NCBI GenBank assembly: GCA_037349105.1
Contig: JAYJMM010000004.1
Location: 3,189,001-3,253,000, forward strand
Length of the DNA stretch: 64,000 bases
Direction of reading: 5' to 3'
DNA from: Limnomonas spitsbergensis
Lineage: Eukaryota > Chlorophyta > Chlorophyceae > Chlamydomonadales
Below are positions 48,904 through 58,504 of the stretch, piece by piece (position 1 is the first letter of the stretch; the number at the start of each line of letters is the position of its first letter). Below the pieces are notes generated by a model. That model ran no database searches and was not told the DNA's origin. It saw nothing but the letters and a program-made list of their open reading frames with translations. A program made the translations under genes and the position numbers.

Positions 48904-49262
48904 GCATACTAGCAGATGGCACTGACGTTACACCTCTGGGCATACTAGTAGATGGCAATGACGTTACACCTCTGGGCATACTAGTAGATGGCAATGACGT
49001 TACACCTCTGGGCATACTAGCAGATGGCACTGACGTTACACCTCTGGGCATACTAGTAGATGGCAATGACGTTACACCTCTGGGCATACTAGTAGATGGC
49101 AATGACGTTACACCTCTGGGCATACTAGTAGATGGCAATGACGTTACACCTCTGGGCATACTAGTAGATGGCAATGACGTTACACCTCTGGGCATACTAG
49201 TAGATAGCAATGACGTTACACCTCTGGGCATACTAGTAGATGGCAATGACGTTACACCTCTG
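48904..49262. repeat. 36-bp minisatellite, ten copies
   Basis: Unit gcatactagtagatggcaat plus gacgttacacctctgg. Each unit holds TGACGTTA, close to a bZIP/CREB core, and ACTAGT. One further partial unit lies near 49897-49920. The array is open as ILVDGNDVTPLG on plus, a by-product of the unit length. Confidence 0.95.
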
Positions 49263-50159
49263 TGTAGTGGTCAGGTCCCTTACGACATGACAAAAGACTG
49301 CTTTTCATTCAATCTAGCTCGTACTTAATCACCGTTCTAAGACGGTATTCCTGGCGTTATTATTAGGAGTTACTCATGCTCTAGAGTAATTATGACGCTC
49401 TTATCCTCACACATCTTAAGATCGTCTCCTCCAGACGTTTCCTGTGCGTAATCCTTCTCGAATCTCTGGTCAAGATAAGACCCAATTTATCAGGTTACAG
49501 AGATGGAACACTCTATAAAACAAGGTTCACTTCCTGTCTGGACTACTTTTGAGTATCCGTTGAGCTTCATCGCTCTTCCAGGCCTACAAGCGTCCAGTAC
49601 GCACCGAGTCAAGTCCGAACCTGACAAACCTGTCCTTCCAGTCGAGTTTATCCATCACAACGTGTAATGGTGGTTATAGGCCCCGGCTCATTCACGGCTA
49701 GTGGTTTAAGGGGGGGACACTTTATATTGGTGTGTCCGACCTGGTATGAACTAAATACTTTTTGCGTTGCAGAGTTGGCTTCATTAAGAATAGTCTCCTT
49801 TCTTACAGTTTACAAAGGAAGCACAGCCATTAAGGCTATTGAGGCCACAGTCAAAGTTCGTCGGATACTGGCATGCACCAACTAACAACAATATGTCAAT
49901 GACGTTACACCTCTGGGCCCGTTCAAAGCTCGGCCGCGTGGGCGCCAACAACAATATGTATGAAACAGGGAACTGCTACCCATCAGGGGCTATGTTGGGG
50001 GGGGCGGGCACACCATGGAGAGACAAAAAACGCAATTCGTGTTTCAGACATTGACGTATGCATGCTAGGCAATGCAGCACCAACAGGCAGCCGGAGTGAC
50101 ACTCGAAGTAGGCACGATTGCAAATTGCTGGCAGCCTTGTTTCAATATGCCTTCTGTTT
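49263..50159. other. Spacer, no gene recognised
   Basis: Only short open frames; one stray 36-bp-repeat fragment near 49897. Confidence 0.5.
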
Positions 50160-50640
50160 GAGCTGTGTTATCAGTTGTGTCATCAGACCCAGTAAACTCA
50201 AATGAACTATGGGATGTGCTGGCGTTGTAACGTTGTTGCCTAGCCCATAGGCAGCCTTGGCAGTGGAGGCACAATGTATAACTTTTCATTCGCTATATCT
50301 CGTGAGGGCACCGATTACAGTTTTGATGAAAAAGGATTTTCCAGTGCCACCCGGACCATGGGTCTTATAGAGCCTTGGTAAAGCAATTTTTCCGGCAGCG
50401 ATCGCCTTCAAAGCTGCAGCTAGCTGGTCAGGGGACTTCAGAAGCAAATTAATATCGAGCGCAACAGTGCCAAAAGGTTGTGTACGGTAGTCGAGTACAT
50501 GCTCTTGAGGACAAATTAAAACAACAATTTACTGCGTCAAGGTATTTAATCAGAATGGTAGCATGCACGTCATCTCCCACCACAACAGTGTTAAGGTCGG
50601 CTATGATATGTTTAGACGCCTATATAGGGCTCTGACTCTC
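50160..50640 (-). pseudogene. PIF1-like helicase fragment, broken
   Basis: A minus-strand frame from about 50520 reads PQEHVLDYRTQPFGT, ALKAIAAGKIALPRLYKT, then HGPGGTGKSFFIKTVIGALT with a Walker A motif (50334-50354), RYSE, and an in-frame TGA at 50286-50288. The frame resumes as KVIHCASTAKAAYGL, matching the A-S/T-x-x-A-A segment that follows Walker A in PIF1 and Helitron helicases. Upstream, another frame (ADLNTVVVGDDVHATI near 50590) seems to be the same protein before a frameshift. No later helicase motifs remain. It may derive from a Helitron, another mobile element or a large DNA virus; the sequence does not decide. Confidence 0.55.
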
Positions 50641-52073
50641 GATATATGACTCATCATGCATTTTTGACTTGCCACTCGCTCCTCCCATTAAAAACTCCTA
50701 CCGTGTTTTATGTAGGCTTGTAACTCCACATCAATGTTCCTCACCTTTTGCAAAACTGCAGACTCCCGCCAGCCCTTGGTTAAAAAAAAATCGAACTCCA
50801 TCAACGATGGGGTTCAGCATGTCACGATGACACGAGAAGGGTTTAAAACGAACGAAGCAGTTCATTGTACCAGAAATTCTCACCTGACTGGGGGGAGATA
50901 TGCCCTTTTAGTAGTAGGTTCAGGGAAGCCCTTCAGTTGGTGCACATACGTTGATTATTCTTGAATGCACCATTGTGCTTGGTACTGTCATGCGCCATGC
51001 AAGTCGTTACTAATTTATACACACGCTGCCACAATGCATTATTACACTCGTGTTACTTCTGCATGTCAGGAACACCAGCAGTGATTTCACTGTTTAACAA
51101 CTCGACATCATCTCGATCAGGCATCCATGTGGCAATGTGTGCATATGCTGATCCTCGAAACTGGATTTTTTCGCCAAGATATTGTCTTAGAAACCACTAC
51201 AGCCTCAACGCTAATAACCTATTTAATTCACATGGTGCTTTATTTGGTCTACAAGTTTTGAAGTTCTTGTCAGTACACCTCACCTTAAGGCTAAAGCTCA
51301 CTCAGCTACCATTTTGTTTTACTCACCTCTTTCCACGAAAACTCACTAGTGGTGACCGGTGAGAGTGAAAAATAAATCAGGCAAGGCGTCGAAGTACCCC
51401 ACCAGCAGGCCCACCATTGCCTTGCACTTCTGATGCCAGTAAAAAAATACATAGTTGACCCTCGTATGTCAGCAGGCATAGCCTTTTTGTCGCTGTCGCA
51501 TCATTGGCGGTGTGGCTGAGGGCCTGGGTATTGACTCGCGCTTAATTAGCACTCCTTGATACCTGCGATGAATAGCTGGCCTTTATGCGCCTCGCGTGGC
51601 GGGAGATTTCACACTGAGTCACATTTCCCGCAACGTCGACAGCAACGCCTGATTGCGACGACGATTTCGACTTCACATTCCTCGCGTTCCGACACCAGAA
51701 GACGTGTGGACGTGTGAACATTTGAAACTCAGCTGTCAGTCGACCTCGCCATGCATCCTGACGTGGCCTTGCTGACTCGCTGTTTTCATTCGCTGTTCCA
51801 CTCAAATAGTTACGAGGGTTGGTAGCAGCCCAATAAACCTGCGCAGTAGAGGCTAATACATTCCTACGAGGCTGTGGCGACAGTTTGGCACCAGTGACAC
51901 CTGGTCGGTTGCCTGTCGGTTTGTACGGGTCGAAAATTCTTGTATTTATTCAACTGTGATGCCGTACGCAACGATGTGTACGGGACAATTGTTCGGGTCA
52001 ATTTTTCTGGTCTTTAATAATAGACCGGGGCAATTAGTAAGTTCGAGGTTTACTCTCACTCAGTGTTGACATC
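50641..52073. other. Spacer, no gene recognised
   Basis: Short frames only. A minus frame at 51542-51805 has protein-like composition but no recognisable domain or splice partner. Confidence 0.45.
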
Positions 52074-52753
52074 TACATTTGATTTCAATGCCGTTTTTCG
52101 AGTCCTGGGGCCTTCGGGAACCCACCGCCGGGATCAATTTAACTCCCTGTCGTTTCACGCATTCATTGCCTTGCTGCTTGCTTACGCCTCTGAATTATAG
52201 TGAGCCTTCGCTCAATCCTGTTAATCTAGCCGCCACTGTCAATTATATTTCTTGCGTCTTGTTCATCAGTGAGCGGCTTAACATTCAACGCATCGCCTTG
52301 CGGCGATCTCTTGTCAGCTGAGCTGTCCGCCAAGACGGCTCTCAATCTGGTCGACTTTGGCAAAGGCAAGATTACCCTGTCTCAGGCTGGCCTCATCCAG
52401 CCGCTCGACAAGCTGTTCATTTCTGACCGTGAGTTTCTCTTCTTGTTCCTTCTTGTCAATAGCGGCCGAGTGGCTTGCAGTCGCTGGTCTGTCGTACCTA
52501 CCTTCCGTAGACAGTGAAGATTGGCTTGGTCCTTTCGACATTATCGAGTTACCATACCAAGGAAAGAGTGTGATATTCGTGCCTTCTAGTCAGAAGCAGT
52601 CTCGCAAAATCACAAGCTTGCTGCTGACATTCTGTTGGACATTATCGACCACATTTTTAAGCTACCGCTTACGGGTCAGTGCGCTACTTAATCCGCTACT
52701 TTCTGACACATTCTGCTACATATCTGCTACACATTCGGAAATCGCCTTACCTC

Positions 52754-53707
52754 ATGGCCCATTGGCCTGCTACGATTTCGGGTTGGTTGCATGGCCAACC
52801 AGCCGTTGTCTTGCCATCAGCATACTCATTGCTGCCTCCTTCGTCAACTAGTATTCCTCACGGTCCTAGTTTCACTCATCGCCATGCAAACCTGACACCT
52901 CAGGTTCTGATCAACCAGAGGTCCAGGTTTGGACCCCCACTTGGTGCCCTTCATTTTACCTCGCCTCTTGGTGCTCCCCCTCCTTCACTAGGAGGATCTT
53001 CTGGTGCACAGCCCATGGAGGGTATCACTACCCCGGTGGTCACAACTCCTGTGGTCATTCCTCGAGTTGTCATAGAGCCGTCCAGCTCCTCGCCGGCCTC
53101 TTATGAGTCTCTGAGGTCCATGATCATCATGTTGCGTGAGTTGGGTGTCATTCCCCCTCTGGGCTCCTTCTCTGCCCCATCAACTTCTCCTGCAGTTCAG
53201 GATCACCTTCGTGTACCGTCGCATGCCCAACCTGATCGCGTCGTCCCCCTCCTTTCTCGACCCATCGTCAATCTCACAGGCCACAAGAAGCCCACTGACA
53301 TGGATTTCAGGTTTTTCCAGGCATGCAAAGAGAGCTCGGCGGTGCTACCTGTCTATGCCAAGGAGGTCCACTCGCACCTCATGCGGGTTGGTATTCCCTT
53401 CGAGGAAGGCATGCCTTCGTACATCACCACTGCCGAGCAGAAGGTGTGGGCTGTGGGATTCTTCACGTCCTTCGATTTCCTGAGCTGCACCTTGGAGGAG
53501 CAGCTCCCGATGTTCATTGACCGCATGCAGGCCCACCTCACTGGCCAGGTGCGTTCTGCCTCGGTTATTGCTCTAGCAGATCTCATGCAGGGAGTTGTCA
53601 CTCAGGGATCTGATCTTGTTCCTAAATGTGCGGAAAAATTCTTCCAGCGCTCTCGTCTTCTAGTCAATGTGTCTCAGGCCAGTCTGTGCCAACACTTCCA
53701 TTCCTGA
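52754..53707 (+). CDS. Retrotransposon gag-like protein, truncated (left arm)
   Basis: The open frame from ATG 52754 (MAHWPATISGWLHG) gives 317 residues. The N-terminal half is Pro/Ser/Thr-rich. The C-terminal half is helical (DFRFFQACKESSAVLPVYAK, GFFTSFDFLSCTLEEQLPMF, CAEKFFQRSRLLVN, SQASLCQHF), resembling the gag capsid region of LTR retrotransposons. It ends at the fold-back junction, so nucleocapsid and pol are missing. No zinc knuckle. The assignment rests on overall pattern. Confidence 0.55.
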   Translation: MAHWPATISGWLHGQPAVVLPSAYSLLPPSSTSIPHGPSFTHRHANLTPQVLINQRSRFGPPLGALHFTSPLGAPPPSLGGSSGAQPMEGITTPVVTTPVVIPRVVIEPSSSSPASYESLRSMIIMLRELGVIPPLGSFSAPSTSPAVQDHLRVPSHAQPDRVVPLLSRPIVNLTGHKKPTDMDFRFFQACKESSAVLPVYAKEVHSHLMRVGIPFEEGMPSYITTAEQKVWAVGFFTSFDFLSCTLEEQLPMFIDRMQAHLTGQVRSASVIALADLMQGVVTQGSDLVPKCAEKFFQRSRLLVNVSQASLCQHFHS

Positions 53708-54705
53708 TTTCGTTTATCAAGGCAGCAACGAATACGCATGTCAGGATTGAGCCCTACAAGATAGTGTTGGCACAGACTGGCCTGAGACTCATTGACTAGA
53801 AGACGAGAGCGCTGGAAGAATTTTTCCGCACATTTAGGAACAAGATCAGATCCCTGAGTGACAACTCCCTGCATGAGATCTGCTAGAGCAATAACCGAGG
53901 CAGAACGCACCTGGCCAGTGAGGTGGGCCTGCATGCGGTCAATGAACATCGGGAGCTGCTCCTCCAAGGTGCAGCTCAGGAAATCGAAGGACGTGAAGAA
54001 TCCCACAGCCCACACCTTCTGCTCGGCAGTGGTGATGTACGAAGGCATGCCTTCCTCGAAGGGAATACCAACCCGCATGAGGTGCGAGTGGACCTCCTTG
54101 GCATAGACAGGTAGCACCGCCGAGCTCTCTTTGCATGCCTGGAAAAACCTGAAATCCATGTCAGTGGGCTTCTTGTGGCCTGTGAGATTGACGATGGGTC
54201 GAGAAAGGAGGGGGACGACGCGATCAGGTTGGGCATGCGACGGTACACGAAGGTGATCCTGAACTGCAGGAGAAGTTGATGGGGCAGAGAAGGAGCCCAG
54301 AGGGGGAATGACACCCAACTCACGCAACATGATGATCATGGACCTCAGAGACTCATAAGAGGCCGGCGAGGAGCTGGACGGCTCTATGACAACTCGAGGA
54401 ATGACCACAGGAGTTGTGACCACCGGGGTAGTGATACCCTCCATGGGCTGTGCACCAGAAGATCCTCCTAGTGAAGGAGGGGGAGCACCAAGAGGCGAGG
54501 TAAAATGAAGGGCACCAAGTGGGGGTCCAAACCTGGACCTCTGGTTGATCAGAACCTGAGGTGTCAGGTTTGCATGGCGATGAGTGAAACTAGGACCGTG
54601 AGGAATACTAGTTGACGAAGGAGGCAGCAATGAGTATGCTGATGGCAAGACAACGGCTGGTTGGCCATGCAACCAACCCGAAATCGTAGCAGGCCAATGG
54701 GCCAT
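53674..54705 (-). CDS. Retrotransposon gag-like protein, truncated (right arm)
   Basis: Mirror copy of the left-arm frame, with ATG at 54705. It differs at the end: LLVNESQASLCQHYLVGLNP then DMRIRC, a motif typical of gag (hydrophobic-C-x-x-(F/Y)-x-x-G-L-N-P). This strengthens the gag call. It then runs into the junction and ends. Confidence 0.55.
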   Translation of the reverse strand: MAHWPATISGWLHGQPAVVLPSAYSLLPPSSTSIPHGPSFTHRHANLTPQVLINQRSRFGPPLGALHFTSPLGAPPPSLGGSSGAQPMEGITTPVVTTPVVIPRVVIEPSSSSPASYESLRSMIIMLRELGVIPPLGSFSAPSTSPAVQDHLRVPSHAQPDRVVPLLSRPIVNLTGHKKPTDMDFRFFQACKESSAVLPVYAKEVHSHLMRVGIPFEEGMPSYITTAEQKVWAVGFFTSFDFLSCTLEEQLPMFIDRMQAHLTGQVRSASVIALADLMQGVVTQGSDLVPKCAEKFFQRSRLLVNESQASLCQHYLVGLNPDMRIRCCLDKRNQEWKCWHRLA

Positions 54706-55419
54706 GAGGTAAGGCGATTTCCGAATGTGTAGCAGATATGTAGCAGAATGTGTCAGAAAGTAGCGGATTAAGTAGCGCACTGACCCGTAAGCGGTAGCTT
54801 AAAAATGTGGTCGATAATGTCCAACAGAATGTCAGCAGCAAGCTTGTGATTTTGCGAGACTGCTTCTGACTAGAAGGCACGAATATCACACTCTTTCCTT
54901 GGTATGGTAACTCGATAATGTCGAAAGGACCAAGCCAATCTTCACTGTCTACGGAAGGTAGGTACGACAGACCAGCGACTGCAAGCCACTCGGCCGCTAT
55001 TGACAAGAAGGAACAAGAAGAGAAAACTCACGGTCAGAAATGAACAGCTTGTCGAGCGGCTGGATGAGGCCAGCCTGAGACAGGGTAATCTTGCCTTTGC
55101 CAAAGTCGACCAGATTGAGAGCCGTCTTGGCGGACAGCTCAGCTGACAAGAGATCGCCGCAAGGCGATGCGTTGAATGTTAAGCCGCTCACTGATGAACA
55201 AGACGCAATACATAGAATTGACAGTGGCGGCTAGATTAACAGGATTGAGCGAAGGCTCACTATAATTCAGAGGCGTAAGCAAGCAGCAGGGTAATGAATG
55301 CGTGAAACGACAGGAATTGATCCCGGCAGTGGGTTCCCGAAGGCCCCAGGACTCGAAAAACGGCACTGAAATCAAATGTACGTTGTCCACTCTTTGTCCA
55401 CTCTTTGTCCATGCATTTT

Positions 55420-56204
55420 GGGCCCAATTCCACCTATGTCCGGAACTCGAAAAATAGTGCCAGCTAGACAAAAGTCAATTCCACTAGTGTTCGGGATCGT
55501 GTTCGGGATCCTGCCCACCCATTATCCGTACCCGGCGAGGCATGATTTTTGCATCGGGCCCAGGGGGGTCGATGCAAAACTCAAGCCTCGCCGGGTACGG
55601 ATAAGCGTGACAGCGAGGCGTGGCTCCATTTCATCACTTGATTATCACTCTCAGTCGCGCGCGCAATTCGTTTCATTCATCTCGTTCAATCTATCTCTCT
55701 TTCTCCATGGTCTCTTTCGTCACGGCTGACAATCCGTCTGACGGCGGCAAAGATCTTGCAGGCGCCTTTGCAGAGATCAGCGCGCGCATGGAGTGGCGCA
55801 AAGAGCACCACAAAGAGCAAAGCGCACAGAGCAGCGCAAATACATGAACAGCGCAAAGAGCAAAGAACAGCGCAAAGAACAGCACAGAGTGCTACGCAAA
55901 GACAAGAGCAGCACAAGGAACAAATATCAGCGCAAAGATCAGCGCACAGAGTAGCGCAAATACTAGCACCGCAAAGAGCAAAGATCAGCGCAAAACGAGA
56001 AAACACAAGAGCAGCGCCTAGCAGCACAAAGAGCACAGAGGCTGGTTGACAGGCTGTAATGCAAAGCGATTTGGTTTCGCCCGTACCCGAACATCTCGCG
56101 TGCTCAAGTGGAATTGCATTTGCTGTATTCCCCAGCACTCTGTTTCCAACCAGAAAAACTGACACCGGGATTAATCCCGGCGAGGCGCAGGTGGAATTGG
56201 GCCC
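55420..56204. mobile_element. 785-bp non-autonomous DNA transposon with 16-bp TIRs
   Basis: The ends are perfect inverted repeats, GGGCCCAATTCCACCT (55420-55435) and its complement (56189-56204). A subterminal inverted pair CAATTCCACT lies at 55476-55485 and 56107-56116. A nested hairpin at 55522-55604 has 20-bp perfect outer arms. Flanks are ttt on the left and ttta on the right, which suggests a 3-bp target duplication. The paralogous module at 47.7 kb lacks the insert. The GGGCC end and 3-bp duplication recall PIF/Harbinger and Tourist elements (inference). Confidence 0.8.
55707..56055 (+). pseudogene. Remnant coding segment inside the TIR element
   Basis: From ATG 55707 a frame reads MVSFVTADNPSDGGKDLAGA then FAEISARMEWRKEHHKEQSAQ. 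It continues, after a shift, as a Gln/Lys/Glu/Ala-rich coil (QRKEQRTAQRTAQSATQRQE). The latter is produced by agagcaaagaacagcgca-type short repeats. It is probably the 5' end of the parent element's gene; no transposase domain is present. Confidence 0.35.
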
Positions 56205-56381
56205 TTTATGTGCCTGCCGGCTCTTTCCCAACATTGTACTGCCTCTCTCACTCTTCCCAATCACCCCTTCATTCAGTTTATCCAGTTTATGATTGGTTTA
56301 CTAGTTCATTCCACAATCTCCTGGCTGTTTGCTGACATTGATTACTGCCCCCCCCCTGTTTTCGCTGCGGCGCACACTCAG

Positions 56382-56561
56382 GCCCCCAAGGCGGCGGCGC
56401 AGCGTTTCAAGTACATCCCAATGAGTGTCCGGCTCCGATCAGTGTTTGGGAATACGATGTCGGTTTCGGGCGGCGCGTTAGGGAAGTTGGCGTATGGGAA
56501 CGGAAGTGTACCACTCGGTTTCGAGTCGCAAGACTTGGGGTTGGCAAGATACGCACCTTGA
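56382..56561 (+). pseudogene. Copy of the last exon of the 507-residue gene
   Basis: Identical to 47889-48068 except for a Tyr-to-Phe change (SVFGNTMS for SVYGNTMS). It keeps the AG acceptor (56380-56381) and the stop. Without upstream exons it is a stranded exon, unless used as an alternative terminal exon by long-range splicing. Confidence 0.75.
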
Positions 56562-57508
56562 TATGATGCGGTTGCATGAGCAATGGCGAGGATGGGGAGA
56601 GTGTGACTAGTGACTGCCTGTGTGTGGTTATGTTCCTGAAGTGGAGCTGGATTCCAATGTCTTTCATACACGAGCATGCATGGAGCTGCCGTGGATGCGC
56701 ATGGAGAGACGGTGGGAACAAATTTACAGTACTTCTGAAAACGGACATGTTCGTTTCAAAATCGAATATTTGTTTCATGGTGGGATGTTTTTTCGTTTTT
56801 CAACCAATACTTGACACAATAAAGACAAGCAATGTATCAATGAGGGGGATCCCCTTGGTATCAACGAAGGGCATCGCACTGTCTAGGTATTAAATCCAAC
56901 TCAATATCATTTAGATACCGTAAAATGAGATGGGGTTGAAATTTTAATTTGTCGCGCAGCCCCAACAAAATAAAAAAATGGCCGCACAGCGGCGAAAGTT
57001 TTGCATTTCATGTCATATAATTCAACGCCGCGCATCAGGTACGATAATGACAAATCAGGTACAATAATAAAAATCGCCGTTGACACTCCGTGGAGCGGCG
57101 ATTTTTGAATTAATATTAGCGCGCATCCAGGTCAGCGCACCCCAATCATTAAATAATTTTAAGCGAAGTCTGCTCGAAGTCTACCGCGTTTAACGGTATT
57201 TCCAACTAACCCCATATTCAATTGTCAGCCAGGATCAGGCTGGTGGGCCACGTGAGCATCATGCTCCATGAGCTCCACATGGGCCCAACGTATGATGGCG
57301 CTTATATACCAAGAGTGGGCTGTTAGGTGTGTGTTGGAAGGTGTGAACAGGCAAGTGACCTGGCAGGTGCACACTGTCATGTGTGTACTTCAGGTGCATA
57401 CTAGCAGATGGCACTGACGTTACACCTCTGGGCATACTAGTAGATGGCAATGACGTTACACCTCTGGGCATACTAGTAGATGGCAATGACGTTACACCTC
57501 TAGGTATA

Positions 57509-58504
57509 CTAGCAGGTGTGTACTGCATTAAACAACCTGGCTGGTTGTTGGATAGTATTAAGTTTTCCTCCGAGGGTGAGAGGAGTGGCGACGGTGTGTG
57601 ACGGATAGCCTCTACATCGAAGGCCACATACCTAATATGGCAAAGTACGCACGTGGCGGAATATGACTGTACGGTATGAGGGCGCAGATGAGGTGTGGAA
57701 AGTGGGGAAGAAGGAGGAGGCTTATGATGAACCAAGTGAGGAGGTATGGATGGTGAGAGGGATAAAATGACGACGCTGATGGGTGAGGATAATCAATTAA
57801 TCATGAAATGGGGGGGAGACAAGATCATGTAGAGCCATGGTTATGTGTCAGCATGAGGAAGGTCTGTCTCGAGGATACGTTTGAATCAGCAAAAGACAGC
57901 TATGTTAGCTAGTCAGTCACGTTTACATATTCAGATTTGTGAGACACTCATACCGTTATTTTTTACATTATAGACATGCCGAAACGCTAAGGACGGATGT
58001 ACAAGTCGACCCCCCACGAAGGACATCATTGTTTGATGCATTGATAACACAATTCACCCCTCTCCCCCGCGCCCTCTACTAAATCGCCTCATTTTTGCAG
58101 CATCAAGAAGGTGACAGCCATCACCATGCAGCACCTTGAAAGAAACAGGGCCCGGCTGCATCAGCCATGCTTGTTTTGTTAGAGCCGTTCGTTTAGAACC
58201 TCCTCGAGTGTATTGGTGCCAAATGCACCATCTGAGCCAGAGGATCTGAGCATCCGTAGGATCAACAAAGAATGGAATGTAAGTAAGGTGAGAGCCACCC
58301 CATGGAACCATAACAGAAAGATGAACACTTGGCCACACATTCATTATGTCATATCACAGTCCTCATCTATTTAACGCAAATGTTAACAAAAATGCAGCCA
58401 CCTCAAACAAAGACGTGCGCTCTTGGACTCTTTGGAAATCACAGCCGCCCCTCCTCCTTTTGCTGCCTTCTCCTCGTGCCTCAAAGGAGTGATAGGAAAT
58501 CCCA
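57509..58504. other. Spacer with one protein-like frame
   Basis: A minus frame at about 58070-58315 reads HLTYIPFFVDPTDAQILWLR then WCIWHQYTRGGSKRTALTKQ, rich in Trp, and may be a fragment of an unrecognised gene. No exon partner found. Confidence 0.3.

Larger units (their letters stand above)
47674..49262 (+). repeat. Duplicated module, copy 1 (contains last exon of the 507-residue gene)
   Basis: From cgttgtccactctttgtcca at 47674 to the end of the 36-bp array. It is nearly identical to 55381-57508 once the inserted element there is removed. It contains the end of an intron, exon 47889-48068, the 3' flank, an 11-bp-stem hairpin (48577-48614), a conserved AT-rich tract and ten copies of the 36-bp repeat. 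Confidence 0.92.
52074..55380. repeat. Large inverted repeat (fold-back) of a retrotransposon 5' region
   Basis: Left arm 52074-53696 and right arm 53763-55380, about 1.62 kb each, are near-identical reverse complements. The 66-bp centre continues the gag frame of the right copy only. The junction is at agtgttggcacagactgg. Outer flanks differ (gttgacatc on the left, cgttgtccac on the right). Differences between arms include a 3-bp indel (near 52140) and scattered substitutions. The arms carry a leader of about 680 bp followed by gag. Confidence 0.95.
55381..57508 (+). repeat. Duplicated module, copy 2 (interrupted by a TIR element)
   Basis: Same content as 47674-49262 but with 785 bp inserted at 55420-56204 and only three 36-bp units (57395-57508). 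It starts at the outer edge of the large inverted repeat. Confidence 0.92.

Noticed and set aside
51542..51805. 87-residue minus frame as a gene
   Set aside because: No domain, no exon partner and no other support.
53345..54323. Additional frames antisense to or overlapping the gag-like frames
   Set aside because: They are mirror-image shadows of the two arms with no independent support.
52074..55380. Inverted repeat as a long-read hairpin artefact
   Set aside because: Arms differ by substitutions and indels, the centre belongs to one copy only, and both outer flanks are distinct and match other parts of the window. Not fully excluded.
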